DNA of 64,000 nt from Cellulosimicrobium protaetiae (lineage in GTDB: Bacteria > Actinomycetota > Actinomycetes > Actinomycetales > Cellulomonadaceae): the NCBI RefSeq assembly GCF_009708005.2, contig NZ_CP052757.1, positions 992,001 through 1,056,000 on the forward strand, written 5' to 3'. The notes under the pieces were generated by a model, which was not told the origin of the DNA, made no database searches, and was given only the letters and a program-made list of their open reading frames with translations. The position numbers were made by a program, and so were the translations under genes. Below, one piece after another: positions 53,219 through 61,974 of this stretch. Numbering within the stretch: position 1 is the stretch's first letter; each line of letters begins with the position of its first letter.

Positions 53219-56200
53219 TCACGAGTACCGCACCTCCTGGCTGCGTCGGCGGATGACGGTCATCTCGTCGCGCTGGTTCCCGGTGGGCCCGAGGTAGTTG
53301 AACGCGTAGGAGAGCTGGGCGTAGCCGCCCGCGAGGTGCGTCGGCTTGAGCAGGATGCGCGTGAGCGAGTTGTGGATCCCGCCGCGCAGCCCGGACGTCT
53401 CGGCGAGCGGCACGTCGATCGTGCGGTCGGTGGCGTGGTGCATGTAGACCGTGCCCTCGGGCATCCGGTGCGAGACGACCGCCCGCGCGACCACGACCCC
53501 GTTGCGGTTGTACGCCTCGATCCACTCGTTGTCCGCGACGCCGATCTTGGCGGCGTCGGCGGGCGACATCCAGACGTTCGGACCGCCGCGCGAGAGGGAC
53601 AGCATGAAGAGGTTGTCCTGGTACTCGGAGTGGATCGACCACTTGTTGTGCGGGGTCAGGTACCGCACCGCGACCTCGGCGTGACCGCCCGACGCGGGAT
53701 AGCCCGACGGCGAGGTGTCGCCCATCACGGGCGAGTCGCCGAAGAGGCGGTGCATGTCCAACGGTGGTCGGAAGATCGGCATGTGCTCGCCGAGCTCGAT
53801 CATCCAGTCGTGGTCGAGGTAGAGGTGCTGGCGGCCCGTCAGGGTGTGCCACGGTTTGAGCCGCTCCACGTTGACGACGAACGCCGAGTACCGGCGGCCC
53901 CCGTGCTCGGAGCCGGACCACTCGGGAGACGTGATGACCGGCGTCGGGCGCGACTGCACGTCCGGGAAGGTCACGCGCTTGCCCTGCTCGTCGAGGGCGA
54001 GGTCGGCCAGGCGCGTGCCCGTGCGCTGCTCGACGTGCTCGAACCCCTGCACCGCGAGCCGGCCGTTCGTCGTCCCCGACAGCGCGAGGATCATCTCGCA
54101 CGCGTGCGTGTCCCGGTCCAGGCGCGGGCGTCCCGCAGCCGGACCGTCCTGGACGAGGCCGTTGCGACGTCCGAGGTCGGCGACCTCGGGTGCGGGCGAG
54201 AAGTGCACGCCCTTGGTGACCATGCCCGCCTTCTCGGTGAGCGGACCGAGCGCGGCCATGCGCGCGGCGAACGCCGGGTAGTCGCGCTCGACGACCACGA
54301 GCTTCGGCATCGTCACGCCCGGCACGAGCTCGCGCTCCGTCACGGGCAGGCCCGAGTCGCTGAGCGCACCGTGCGGGACGGCCATCTCGTCCGGGGTGTC
54401 GTGCGCGAGCGGCGCGGCGACGAGGTCCTCGCGGACCCCGAGGTGCGTCACCGCGAGCTCGGACACCTTCCCCGCGAGCGTGTGGAAGATGTCGAAGTCC
54501 GTGCGCGTCTGCCACGGCGGGTTGATCGCCGGGTTGAACGAGTGCACGAACGGGTGCATGTCCGTGGACGACAGGTCGTGCTTCTCGTACCAGGTCGCCG
54601 CCGGCAGCACGACGTCGGAGAACAGCGTCGTGGACGTCATGCGGAAGTCGAGCGTGACGAGCAGGTCGAGCTTGCCCTGCGGTGCTTCGTCCCGCCACGT
54701 CATCGACCGCGGCCGACGCTCGGGGCCCGACTCCGCCGCGTTGACCGCGGCGTCCGTGCCGAGGAGGTGCTGGAGGAAGTACTCGTTGCCCTTGCCCGAC
54801 GAGCCGAGGATGTTCGCGCGCCACACCGTCACGACGCGCGGGAAGTTCGCCGGGTCGTCCGGGTCCTCGCACGCGAACCGCAGGGTCCCGGCCTTGAGCT
54901 CGTCGACCACGTGCTGCGCCGGCTCCTTGCCCGCCGCGCGCGCCTCGTCCACGAGGTCGAGCGGGTTGCGGTCGAACGTCGGGTAGCTCGGCATCCAGCC
55001 GCGCTGCGCCGACTCGACGAGCGTGTCCGCCGTCGTGCGGCCCGAGAACTGCCCCTGAGCGAGCGGCGACGCGAGGGCGTCCGCGGGCAGGCCGTCGTAG
55101 CGCCACTGGTCCGTCGCGAGGTACCAGAACGCGGTGCCGATCATCTGCCGCGGCGGACGCGACCAGTCCAGGCCACCCGCGTACTGCGCCCACCCGGTCA
55201 CCGGGCGACACTTCTCCTGCCCCACGTAGTGCGCCCACCCGCCGCCGTTCACGCCCTGGCAGCCGGTGAGCGTCGTCAGCGCGAGCATCGCGCGGTAGAT
55301 CGTGTCGGAGTGGAACCAGTGGTTGGTCCCCGCGCCCATGATGATCATCGACCGGCCGCCCGAGTCCAGCGCGTTCTGCGCGAACTCGCGCCCGATGCGC
55401 TCCGCCGCCGCGGCGGGCACCCCGGTGAAGCGCTCCTGCCACGCCGGCGTCGCGGGCGACGCGTCGTCGTCGTAGCCCGCGGGCCACTCGCCGGGCAGGC
55501 CCAGCTCCGGGCGGTTCACGCCGTACTGCGCGAGCAGCAGGTCCAGCACCGTCGTCACGAGCCGCCCGCCGACGCGCCGGGCCGGGACGCCACGCACGAC
55601 GACGCCCGCGCCGCCCAGGTGCGCGGCGGCGTCGTCGCCCGGTGCCGGGTCGAGGTCGAACCGCGGCAGCGCGACGGCGACCGTCTCGTACGTGGTGCCC
55701 GTGCTCGGGCTGGGTCCGGCGGTGGGGGTGGCGTCGGTGCTCGGGCTGGCCGCGCCGTCGCCCTGGCCTGTCGGCCGTGCGTTCCCGAGCGCGGCTTTTA
55801 CGCCCTTCGCATCCGACGCCGCCCCCACCGCCTCTGCCGTCGTCTCACCCCTCGCCGAGGGAGAACCCTGGTCGGTCGACGATGCGCGCTCGGGGACGGT
55901 GTCGCGGGTGGGAGCGGATTGCGGGGCGCCCCAGAAGACACCGTGGGCGTCGGCGACGGACAGGAGGGGGTCGATGTCGCCGAGGTCGAGGTTCCAGCGG
56001 CCCGCGTCGGCCTCGCCGTAGCGGTGGCCCAGGCTGCCGTTCGGGACGCGCGGGGTGCCGTCGGCGTCGAGCACGACGGTCTTGAACTGCGCGTTGGGCG
56101 CGGCGGCGTCGTCGTCGCCCGGGTGCCCGACGCCGTCGGGCAGGTCCGCCGCGGTGAGGAACTTCCCGGGCACGTACGCCGCGCGCGACCCCGAGCCGTC

Positions 56201-57268
56201 GTCGTGCTCGTCGAGGACGACGAGGTTCGGGAGGTCGGTGAAGCGCGCCGCGTACTCCGCGAACTGCGGGGTGCGGCGCTGCGCGTAGTGCTCGGTGAGG
56301 ATGACGTGGCCCATGGCCTGGGCGAGGGCGCCGTCCGTGCCGGGGTGGGGCGCGAGCCACTCGTCGGCGAACTTGGTGTTGTCGGCGTAGTCGGGCGACA
56401 CGACGATCACCTTCTGGCCGCGGTAGCGGGCCTCGGTCATGAAGTGGGCGTCCGGTGTGCGGGTGACCGGGACGTTGGAGCCCCACATGATGCAGTACGT
56501 CGAGTTCCACCAGTCCGCGGACTCCGGCACGTCGGTCTGGTCGCCGAACACCTGGGGCGAGGCGACCGGGAGGTCGGCGTACCAGTCGTAGAACGACAGC
56601 ATGGTGCCGCCGAGCATCTGCACGAACCGGGCGCCGACACCGTGCGACACCATCGACATGGCGGGGATGGGGGAAAACCCGGCGACGCGGTCGGGGCCGT
56701 AGGTCTTGATGGTGTGCACGTGGGCTGCGGCGACGATCTCGGCGGCCTCGTCCCAGGTCGCGCGCACGAGGCCGCCCTTGCCGCGCGCGGACTTGTAGGC
56801 GCGCGCCGACTCCGGGTCGGACGTGACCTTCGCCCACGCGAGCACGGGGTCGCCGCCGACCGTGCTCTTCGCGCGCCGGTACAGGTCGAGCAGGGTGGCG
56901 CGGACGTAGGGGTAGCGCACGCGGGTGGGGGAGTAGGTGTACCAGGAGAACGCGGCGCCGCGGGGGCAGCCGCGGGGTTCGTACTCGGGGGAGTCGGGGC
57001 CGACGGAGGGATAGTCGGTCTGCTGGGTCTCCCAGGTGATGATGCCGTCCTTGACGTAGACCTTCCAGGAGCAGGACCCGGTGCAGTTCACGCCGTGGGT
57101 GGAGCGCACGACCTTGTCGTGGGACCAGCGGTCGCGGTAGAACACGTCGCCCTGACGACCGCCGGTGAGGAACACCTGCCGCAGGTCGTCCGACACCTGG
57201 CCCCGCCGCAGGTGCTTGCCGAGCCGCAGGAGGGCGTCCTCGACCGGTCCGTCGGACGTCGTCGTCAT
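53219..57268 (-). CDS. narG: Respiratory nitrate reductase alpha subunit
   Basis: 1349 residues, long for actinobacterial NarG. This molybdenum bis-MGD subunit reduces nitrate to nitrite in the cytoplasm. The N-terminal FS0 cluster site is STHGVNCTGSCSWKVYVKDG (His plus Cys), and Mo-site context is seen in MLGGTMLSFYDWYADLP and SNVPVTRTPDAHF. Residues about 451-526 are an insertion rich in Ser, Thr, Pro and Ala (SPSTDATPTAGPSPSTGTT), absent from typical homologues by my recollection. The ATG overlaps the stop of a 30-codon leader ORF. 73 bases separate it from narH. Confidence 0.95.
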   Translation of the reverse strand: MTTTSDGPVEDALLRLGKHLRRGQVSDDLRQVFLTGGRQGDVFYRDRWSHDKVVRSTHGVNCTGSCSWKVYVKDGIITWETQQTDYPSVGPDSPEYEPRGCPRGAAFSWYTYSPTRVRYPYVRATLLDLYRRAKSTVGGDPVLAWAKVTSDPESARAYKSARGKGGLVRATWDEAAEIVAAAHVHTIKTYGPDRVAGFSPIPAMSMVSHGVGARFVQMLGGTMLSFYDWYADLPVASPQVFGDQTDVPESADWWNSTYCIMWGSNVPVTRTPDAHFMTEARYRGQKVIVVSPDYADNTKFADEWLAPHPGTDGALAQAMGHVILTEHYAQRRTPQFAEYAARFTDLPNLVVLDEHDDGSGSRAAYVPGKFLTAADLPDGVGHPGDDDAAAPNAQFKTVVLDADGTPRVPNGSLGHRYGEADAGRWNLDLGDIDPLLSVADAHGVFWGAPQSAPTRDTVPERASSTDQGSPSARGETTAEAVGAASDAKGVKAALGNARPTGQGDGAASPSTDATPTAGPSPSTGTTYETVAVALPRFDLDPAPGDDAAAHLGGAGVVVRGVPARRVGGRLVTTVLDLLLAQYGVNRPELGLPGEWPAGYDDDASPATPAWQERFTGVPAAAAERIGREFAQNALDSGGRSMIIMGAGTNHWFHSDTIYRAMLALTTLTGCQGVNGGGWAHYVGQEKCRPVTGWAQYAGGLDWSRPPRQMIGTAFWYLATDQWRYDGLPADALASPLAQGQFSGRTTADTLVESAQRGWMPSYPTFDRNPLDLVDEARAAGKEPAQHVVDELKAGTLRFACEDPDDPANFPRVVTVWRANILGSSGKGNEYFLQHLLGTDAAVNAAESGPERRPRSMTWRDEAPQGKLDLLVTLDFRMTSTTLFSDVVLPAATWYEKHDLSSTDMHPFVHSFNPAINPPWQTRTDFDIFHTLAGKVSELAVTHLGVREDLVAAPLAHDTPDEMAVPHGALSDSGLPVTERELVPGVTMPKLVVVERDYPAFAARMAALGPLTEKAGMVTKGVHFSPAPEVADLGRRNGLVQDGPAAGRPRLDRDTHACEMILALSGTTNGRLAVQGFEHVEQRTGTRLADLALDEQGKRVTFPDVQSRPTPVITSPEWSGSEHGGRRYSAFVVNVERLKPWHTLTGRQHLYLDHDWMIELGEHMPIFRPPLDMHRLFGDSPVMGDTSPSGYPASGGHAEVAVRYLTPHNKWSIHSEYQDNLFMLSLSRGGPNVWMSPADAAKIGVADNEWIEAYNRNGVVVARAVVSHRMPEGTVYMHHATDRTIDVPLAETSGLRGGIHNSLTRILLKPTHLAGGYAQLSYAFNYLGPTGNQRDEMTVIRRRSQEVRYS
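55856..55876. repeat. Isolated unit of the dispersed repeat inside the narG insertion
   Basis: CGAGGGAGAACCCTGGTCGG plus T differs from the composite 21-bp unit of the element arms at only two positions. It is read in frame as part of the NarG-specific insertion (STDQGSPSARG). Confidence 0.65.
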
Positions 57269-57357
57269 GGCGTGCTCCCGCCGCCCGCGCGGTGTCGCGG
57301 TCGGAACCACGAGGAATCGCGTACCGGCAGCGTTGACGGCACGGAGAGGTACGACAT
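57265..57357 (-). CDS. 30-residue leader ORF coupled to narG
   Basis: The ATG at 57357 has a perfect AGGAGG six bases upstream, the best ribosome site in the operon. It encodes MSYLSVPSTLPVRDSSW and then an Arg/His/Gly-rich end. Its TGA overlaps the narG ATG (ATGA), so ribosomes finishing it could reinitiate on narG. The peptide has no signal or membrane segment. It may be a translational control leader rather than a functional protein. Confidence 0.6.
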   Translation of the reverse strand: MSYLSVPSTLPVRDSSWFRPRHRAGGGSTP

Positions 57358-57492
57358 CTCGAGCCTCCTGGGCGAGCAGGGGACGGCGGGTCGGTCCACA
57401 GCAACTATGCCCAGACGAGGCAGATCGCGCGCGCCGAGCAACGATCGGCGGCACCGACCCGGTGACGTCCCCCGGCTCGCTACCGTGGCGCC

Positions 57493-58002
57493 ATGAGCGC
57501 ACCCACCGGACGGCCCGCGGACGCGACCGTCGCCGTCGTCACCGTGTCCGACCGCTGCTCCCGCGGCGAGGCCGAGGACCGTTCGGGGCCGCTGCTCGCG
57601 GGGTTCCTCGGCGCGGCAGGCTGGGCGGTTGCCACGGACCTCGTGCCCGACGGCGTGACCTCGGTCCGTGATGCCGTCGCCCGGGCGGTGTCCGGGGGAG
57701 CGCGCGTCGTGCTCACGACCGGGGGGACCGGCGTCGGGCCGCGCGACCTCACGCCCGAGGGGACGCGCGAGGTCCTGGAGCGGGAGGTCCCCGGGATCGC
57801 GGAGGAGCTGCGCCGACGCGGTGCGGAGCACGTGCCCGCGGCGGTGCTTTCGCGCGGCCTCGCGGGAATCACGTCAGGACCGGCGGGTCGGGTCCTCGTC
57901 GTGAACCTGCCCGGCTCGACGGGCGGCGTGCGCGACGGCTGGGCGGTCCTCGAGCCCCTCCTGCCGCACGTCCTCGCCCAGCTCGACGGCGGCGACCACT
58001 GA
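57493..58002 (+). CDS. mogA: Molybdopterin adenylyltransferase (MogA/MoaB)
   Basis: 169 residues. The MPT-binding fold has VAVVTVSDRCSRGEAEDRSG near residue 13, VVLTTGGTGVGPRDLTPE near 72 and VVNLPGSTGGVRDGWAVLEP near 135. It adenylates molybdopterin before metal insertion by MoeA. Divergent from the narG leader, 135 bases apart, so the nitrate reductase and its cofactor gene share a control region. Confidence 0.92.
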   Translation: MSAPTGRPADATVAVVTVSDRCSRGEAEDRSGPLLAGFLGAAGWAVATDLVPDGVTSVRDAVARAVSGGARVVLTTGGTGVGPRDLTPEGTREVLEREVPGIAEELRRRGAEHVPAAVLSRGLAGITSGPAGRVLVVNLPGSTGGVRDGWAVLEPLLPHVLAQLDGGDH

Positions 58003-58006
58003 CGAC

Positions 58007-58076
58007 CAGGCGATCCAGCCCGCCCGAGCAGGCGCTTCCGGCGGGTCCGCGGAGCGTGACGAACCAGGATCGCCTG
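58007..58076. terminator. Inverted repeat between convergent mogA and moaD
   Basis: CAGGCGATCC (58007-58016) pairs with GGATCGCCTG (58067-58076), with further pairing of CCGCCCG-type sequence inside. Probable shared terminator. Confidence 0.5.
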
Positions 58077-58091
58077 TTCGGCGGGGCCGGG

Positions 58092-58328
58092 TCAGCCGCC
58101 GGCGAAGGGGGGGAGGACGTCGATGGTCGCGTCCGCAGGCACCGGGGTGTCGTCGTGCGGCGCTCGGACGCCGTCGACGAGGAGCGAGCAGCGCGGGAGG
58201 ACGTCCGCGAGCGCCGCGTGGCGCGCGACGAGCGCCGCGTGCAGCTCGCCGACCGTCGTCGCGTCGACGGTCTCGGTCTCCGTGCCGGCGGCGTCGCGGG
58301 CTCCGGCGAAGTAGCGGACGGTCGCCAT
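58092..58328 (-). CDS. moaD: Molybdopterin synthase sulfur carrier subunit
   Basis: 78 residues with a ubiquitin-like fold (ATVRYFAGARDAAGTETETV at the start) and the essential Gly-Gly C-terminus (VLPPFAGG) that is adenylated and thiocarboxylated. It donates sulfur to precursor Z with MoaE, which is not in the window. It starts three bases after the DUF6457-like gene and is last in the moaC-mobA-DUF6457-moaD operon. Confidence 0.93.
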   Translation of the reverse strand: MATVRYFAGARDAAGTETETVDATTVGELHAALVARHAALADVLPRCSLLVDGVRAPHDDTPVPADATIDVLPPFAGG

Positions 58329-58331
58329 CCC

Positions 58332-58625
58332 TCAGTCCCGCGTCTCGGCCTGCGCCGCGGTGCCGGGCAGCTCGGGCTCCGGCGTCCACGCGAGCGCGAG
58401 CGCGGCGGCGCGGTCGAGGACCTCCTGCACGGTGCGGCCCGAGGCGTCGTGGGCCGCGAGCCCGGCGACGTAGCCCGCGACGAACGTCGTGAGCGGGGCC
58501 GCGGGGCGCTCGATGCCGTGCGCGGCGTCGCGCGCGAGGTCGAGGATCGCGCCGATGTCGACCACCTGCGGGTCCAGGTCGAGGTCCTGTGCGAGGGCGT
58601 CGACCCAGCGTTCGAGGTTCGTCAT
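58332..58625 (-). CDS. DUF6457-like protein
   Basis: 97 residues, helical. [20 protein letters not shown] and [20 protein letters not shown] precede [12 protein letters not shown], matching the small domain that in many actinobacteria is fused to the C-terminus of MobA or encoded beside it. Here it is a separate gene whose ATG overlaps the mobA stop (ATGA). Function unknown, presumably in cofactor maturation. Confidence 0.75.
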   Translation of the reverse strand: MTNLERWVDALAQDLDLDPQVVDIGAILDLARDAAHGIERPAAPLTTFVAGYVAGLAAHDASGRTVQEVLDRAAALALAWTPEPELPGTAAQAETRD

Positions 58626-59290
58626 CGTGGCCTCCTGCCGTCGTGCGGGTCGTGCGGGGTCTCGTCGGGCGGCGGTACCGCCCCCGCGCCCAGGCGGCGG
58701 TCCTGCTCGCGGGCATCCTCCCACGTGTCGACGTCGTCGGTGGCGCCGTCCTCGTCGGGGACCGCGAGCGCGGGGAGCCCGGAGAGCAGGTTGCGCACCG
58801 ACGCGCCGTGCACCGCGGGCAGGGCGGCGAGGGCAGCGTGCAGTGCCGCCCGTTCGTACAGCCCGACGAGCCACTGGTCGCGCCCGCCGCGCACCGCGTG
58901 CACCGCCACCTCGTCCGTCCGGTGGCGTGCCGCGGCGAGCAGCGCGGGCACCGCCTCCGCGGCTCGGGGGACGTCGCACGCGAGGACGAGCACCCAGACC
59001 GCGCCGCCGTCGTCGGGCCCGGGCAGGGCGCTCAGCCCGGCGGCGATACCGGCGACGGGCCCCCCGAAGGGCGGGTCCTCGCGCGTCAGGGCGTAGCGGT
59101 CGGGGTCGGCGAGCTCGTCCGGCCCGACGACGACCGTCCGCCCCGCGCCGGACGTCGCCGCGAGCGCGTGCTCCAGCAGGGGACGACCCCCGACGACGAC
59201 GCCCGGCTTGGGCGTCCCCAGCCGCTCCGCCCGGCCCCCGGCCAGCACGACGGCGTCGAAGTCGACCTCGTCAGGGCCGAGGCGGGTCAC
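58622..59290 (-). CDS. mobA: MobA-like molybdenum cofactor guanylyltransferase
   Basis: 222 residues. The nucleotide-binding signature is [21 protein letters not shown] near residue 10; the metal-binding Asp lies in [35 protein letters not shown] follows. It transfers GMP to molybdopterin to make the bis-MGD form used by NarG. The GTG start overlaps the moaC stop (GTGA). The C-terminal 30 residues are charged and disordered. Confidence 0.88.
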   Translation of the reverse strand: MTRLGPDEVDFDAVVLAGGRAERLGTPKPGVVVGGRPLLEHALAATSGAGRTVVVGPDELADPDRYALTREDPPFGGPVAGIAAGLSALPGPDDGGAVWVLVLACDVPRAAEAVPALLAAARHRTDEVAVHAVRGGRDQWLVGLYERAALHAALAALPAVHGASVRNLLSGLPALAVPDEDGATDDVDTWEDAREQDRRLGAGAVPPPDETPHDPHDGRRPR

Positions 59291-59769
59291 GGTTCGCGGT
59301 GCCAGTCGCCGGACTTGCCGCCGGTCTTGGCGACGAGGCGCACGTCCGTGAGCTCAACGGACTTGTCGAGCCCCTTGACCATGTCGACGACCGCGAGCCC
59401 GGCGACGGCGACGGCGGTGAGCGCCTCCATCTCGACGCCCGTGCGGTCGGCGGTGCGCACGGTCGCGGTGACGTCGACGCCGTGGTCGCCCACGACGAGG
59501 TCGACGACCGCGCCGTGCACCCCGATGACGTGCGCGAGCGGCAGCAGCTCCGCCGTGCGCTTGGCGCCCGCGATGCCCGCGATGCGCGCGACGGCGAGCA
59601 CGTCGCCCTTGGGGACGGTGCCGTCGCGCAGCGCCGCGACGATCTCGGGGGAGCACCGCACGACGCCGGTCGCCGTCGCGGAGCGGACGGTGGGCTGCTT
59701 GGCGGTGACGTCGACCATGCGCGCGTGGCCGCGGTCGTCCAGGTGCGTGAAGCCGTGCGGGGAGCTCAT
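59287..59769 (-). CDS. moaC: Cyclic pyranopterin monophosphate synthase (MoaC)
   Basis: 160 residues. Conserved landmarks are [20 protein letters not shown] at the start, [18 protein letters not shown] (active-site region, with the usual second His replaced in the common KRTxELIPLCHPL pattern), [20 protein letters not shown] and [20 protein letters not shown] at the end. It acts after MoaA in the first step of the pathway. First gene of a four-gene operon, divergent from the AIM24 gene. Confidence 0.92.
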   Translation of the reverse strand: MSSPHGFTHLDDRGHARMVDVTAKQPTVRSATATGVVRCSPEIVAALRDGTVPKGDVLAVARIAGIAGAKRTAELLPLAHVIGVHGAVVDLVVGDHGVDVTATVRTADRTGVEMEALTAVAVAGLAVVDMVKGLDKSVELTDVRLVAKTGGKSGDWHREP

Positions 59770-59858
59770 GGCGCCACTCTCGCACGCGCGACCCGCCGGG
59801 CGGACGGGTCGGAGGGCCCGCGCGTGCGACGGCGGCCCGCACCCGAGAGGATCGGTCC

Positions 59859-60530
59859 ATGCGCAGCTCACTCCTCGACCACGCCGAGCGCTCCGTCGAG
59901 CCCGGCTCCTTCCAGCTCCAGAACGACCGGATGCTCAAGGTGGACCTTCGCGGCACGGGCGGGTTCTTCTTCGCGAAGCAGGGCTCGATGGTCGCCTACC
60001 AGGGCGACGTCGACTTCGCGTACGAGGGCAGCGGCGGTCTCGGCAAGATGTTCAAGAAGGCGTTCACGGGTGAGGGCATGTCGCTCATGAAGGTGTCCGG
60101 AAGCGGCGACGTCTTCCTCGCGCAGGAGGCGGACCAGGTGTTCGTGCTGCACCTGGAGGACGAGGGCGTGACCGTCAACGGCGCGAACGTGCTCGCGTTC
60201 GAGAGCTCCCTGACGTGGGACATCAACCGCGTCGAGGGGGCCTCGATGCTCAGCGGCGGGCTGTTCAACACGACCTTCACCGGCACCGGGGCGCTGGCCG
60301 TGACGGCGTTCGGCACGCCCGTCGTGCTCGACGTCGACGTGCCGACGTTCGTCGACATGCAGGCCGCGGTCCTGTGGTCCACGTCGTTGCAGTCGTCGAT
60401 CCGCAAGACGGCGAAGCTCGCCGCCGCGATCGGCCGCGGCTCCGGCGAGGCGTACCAGCTCGCGCTCTCCGGGCAGGGGATCGTCGTCGTGCAGGCGTCC
60501 GAGGGTCACCCGCCGCCCGCGCAGAAGTGA
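59859..60530 (+). CDS. AIM24-family protein
   Basis: 223 residues made almost wholly of beta strands: [40 protein letters not shown] and [20 protein letters not shown] are typical AIM24/TRAP-fold repeats. No signal or membrane helix. Homologues are widespread with no settled biochemical role. It lies between moaC and moeA, but the opposite orientation suggests no direct link. Confidence 0.88.
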   Translation: MRSSLLDHAERSVEPGSFQLQNDRMLKVDLRGTGGFFFAKQGSMVAYQGDVDFAYEGSGGLGKMFKKAFTGEGMSLMKVSGSGDVFLAQEADQVFVLHLEDEGVTVNGANVLAFESSLTWDINRVEGASMLSGGLFNTTFTGTGALAVTAFGTPVVLDVDVPTFVDMQAAVLWSTSLQSSIRKTAKLAAAIGRGSGEAYQLALSGQGIVVVQASEGHPPPAQK

Positions 60531-60536
60531 CCCGGG

Positions 60537-61868
60537 TCAGTCCAGGAGCAGGACCCGGACGGCGTCGCCGGGCTCGACCGACGTGACGTCGGCGCCGACG
60601 ACCGCGAGCGCGTCGGCGTGCGCGAGCGCGCTCACCCGGTGGGACCCGGACCCCCGCGCCTCCGCGGGGTCCCCACCCCGGTCGCGGTGCCGACCCGCGG
60701 GGACGACCTGACCGCCGTCGGGCGCGGTGTGCCGCACGAGCACGAGCTGCTCGCGCCCGGACGGCGACGACCAGCCCTCCGCGGCGACGCGCTCCACGAG
60801 CGCGCGGCCCGTGCCGGGGACGCCCCGCAGGCGGTCGAGGACGGGCCGGACGAACAGCTCGAACGAGACGAACGCGCTCACCGGGTTGCCGGGTAGCGCG
60901 AGCCACGGGACGCCGCGCCACCGCGCGAGGCCCTGCGGCTTGCCGGGCTGCATCCCGACCGCGACGAGCCGGGCGTCGTCGACCGCGCCCTCCCACGCCG
61001 TCCCGCGCCGGGTCGTGGGGTCGAGGACCTCGCGCACGACGTCGAACGCGCCCGCGCTCACCCCGCCCGTGCTGACGAGCAGGTCGGGCGGTGCGCCGTC
61101 GAACGCGCCGAGCAGGTCGTCGAGGGCGTCGACGAGCGTGCCCGCGGTGTCGCCGACCGCGCCCCGCCGCGCCACGTGCGCCCCGGCCGCCCGTGCGGAC
61201 GCGGCGAGCAGGACCGAGTTGGAGTCGGGGATCCGCCCCGGGCCGGGCGCGGTCCCCGGCGCCACGAGCTCGCTGCCCGTCGAGAGCACGGCCACACGCG
61301 GTGCCCGGTGGACCCGCACTGTCGCGTGCCCCGCGGACGCCGCGACCGAGACGTGTCGCGCCGTCAGCACGACGCCCGCGGCGACGACGACGTCCCCACG
61401 GCGCACGTCCTCGCCCCGCGCCCGCACGTTGCTCCGCGACGCGTCGTGGATCTCGACCGCCGTCGGGCCGCTCCCGGGCTCGCCGGGCGTGAACCGCCCG
61501 GTCGACGTGCGCTCGACCGGCACGACGACGTCCGCGCCGGGCGGAACGGGCGCGCCCGTCATGATCCGGACCGCCTCGCCCGCCCCGAGCCGGGCGTCCA
61601 GACCGCGTGCCCCCGCCGCGACGTCGCCGACGACGCGCAGCGCCACCGGGGAGCCCGCCGTGGCCCCCGCCACGTCCGCCGACCGCACCGCGTAGCCGTC
61701 CATCGCGGACGCGTCGAACGCGGGCGCGTCGAGCGTCGAGACGACGTCGGCGGCGAGGACCGCCCCGACCGCGTCCTCGAGCGGGAGGTCCGTCGTCGGC
61801 GTCGGGCGGACGAGCGCGACCGCGTCGTCGGCGTGCTGGGCGATCGTCCGGCGCGGCTCGCGGGTCAT
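60537..61868 (-). CDS. moeA: Molybdopterin molybdenumtransferase
   Basis: 443 residues. It inserts molybdate into adenylated molybdopterin. Landmarks: FDASAMDGYAVRSADV, VRIMTGAPVPPGADVVVPVE, VAVLSTGSELV, PDSNSVLLAASARA, LVSTGGVSAGAFDVVREVL and WLALPGNPVSAFVSFELFV. The C-terminal domain IV holds a low-complexity Arg/Gly stretch (about 395-415). It ends six bases from the convergent AIM24 gene. Single gene. Confidence 0.93.
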   Translation of the reverse strand: MTREPRRTIAQHADDAVALVRPTPTTDLPLEDAVGAVLAADVVSTLDAPAFDASAMDGYAVRSADVAGATAGSPVALRVVGDVAAGARGLDARLGAGEAVRIMTGAPVPPGADVVVPVERTSTGRFTPGEPGSGPTAVEIHDASRSNVRARGEDVRRGDVVVAAGVVLTARHVSVAASAGHATVRVHRAPRVAVLSTGSELVAPGTAPGPGRIPDSNSVLLAASARAAGAHVARRGAVGDTAGTLVDALDDLLGAFDGAPPDLLVSTGGVSAGAFDVVREVLDPTTRRGTAWEGAVDDARLVAVGMQPGKPQGLARWRGVPWLALPGNPVSAFVSFELFVRPVLDRLRGVPGTGRALVERVAAEGWSSPSGREQLVLVRHTAPDGGQVVPAGRHRDRGGDPAEARGSGSHRVSALAHADALAVVGADVTSVEPGDAVRVLLLD

Positions 61869-61974
61869 GCCCCGCACCGTAGCCGAGCGCGGGTGCCGAC
61901 CGCCCACGGGTGGGCTAGGTTGGGGACCGGAGTCATGAAGCGGCCCGCAGCCCCCCGAACCTTGGGAGGACACC

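Noticed and set aside
53216-57496. Plus-strand frame of 1426 codons opposite narG
   Set aside because: Exact antisense mirror of narG with no family motifs. NarG motifs are unambiguous on the minus strand.
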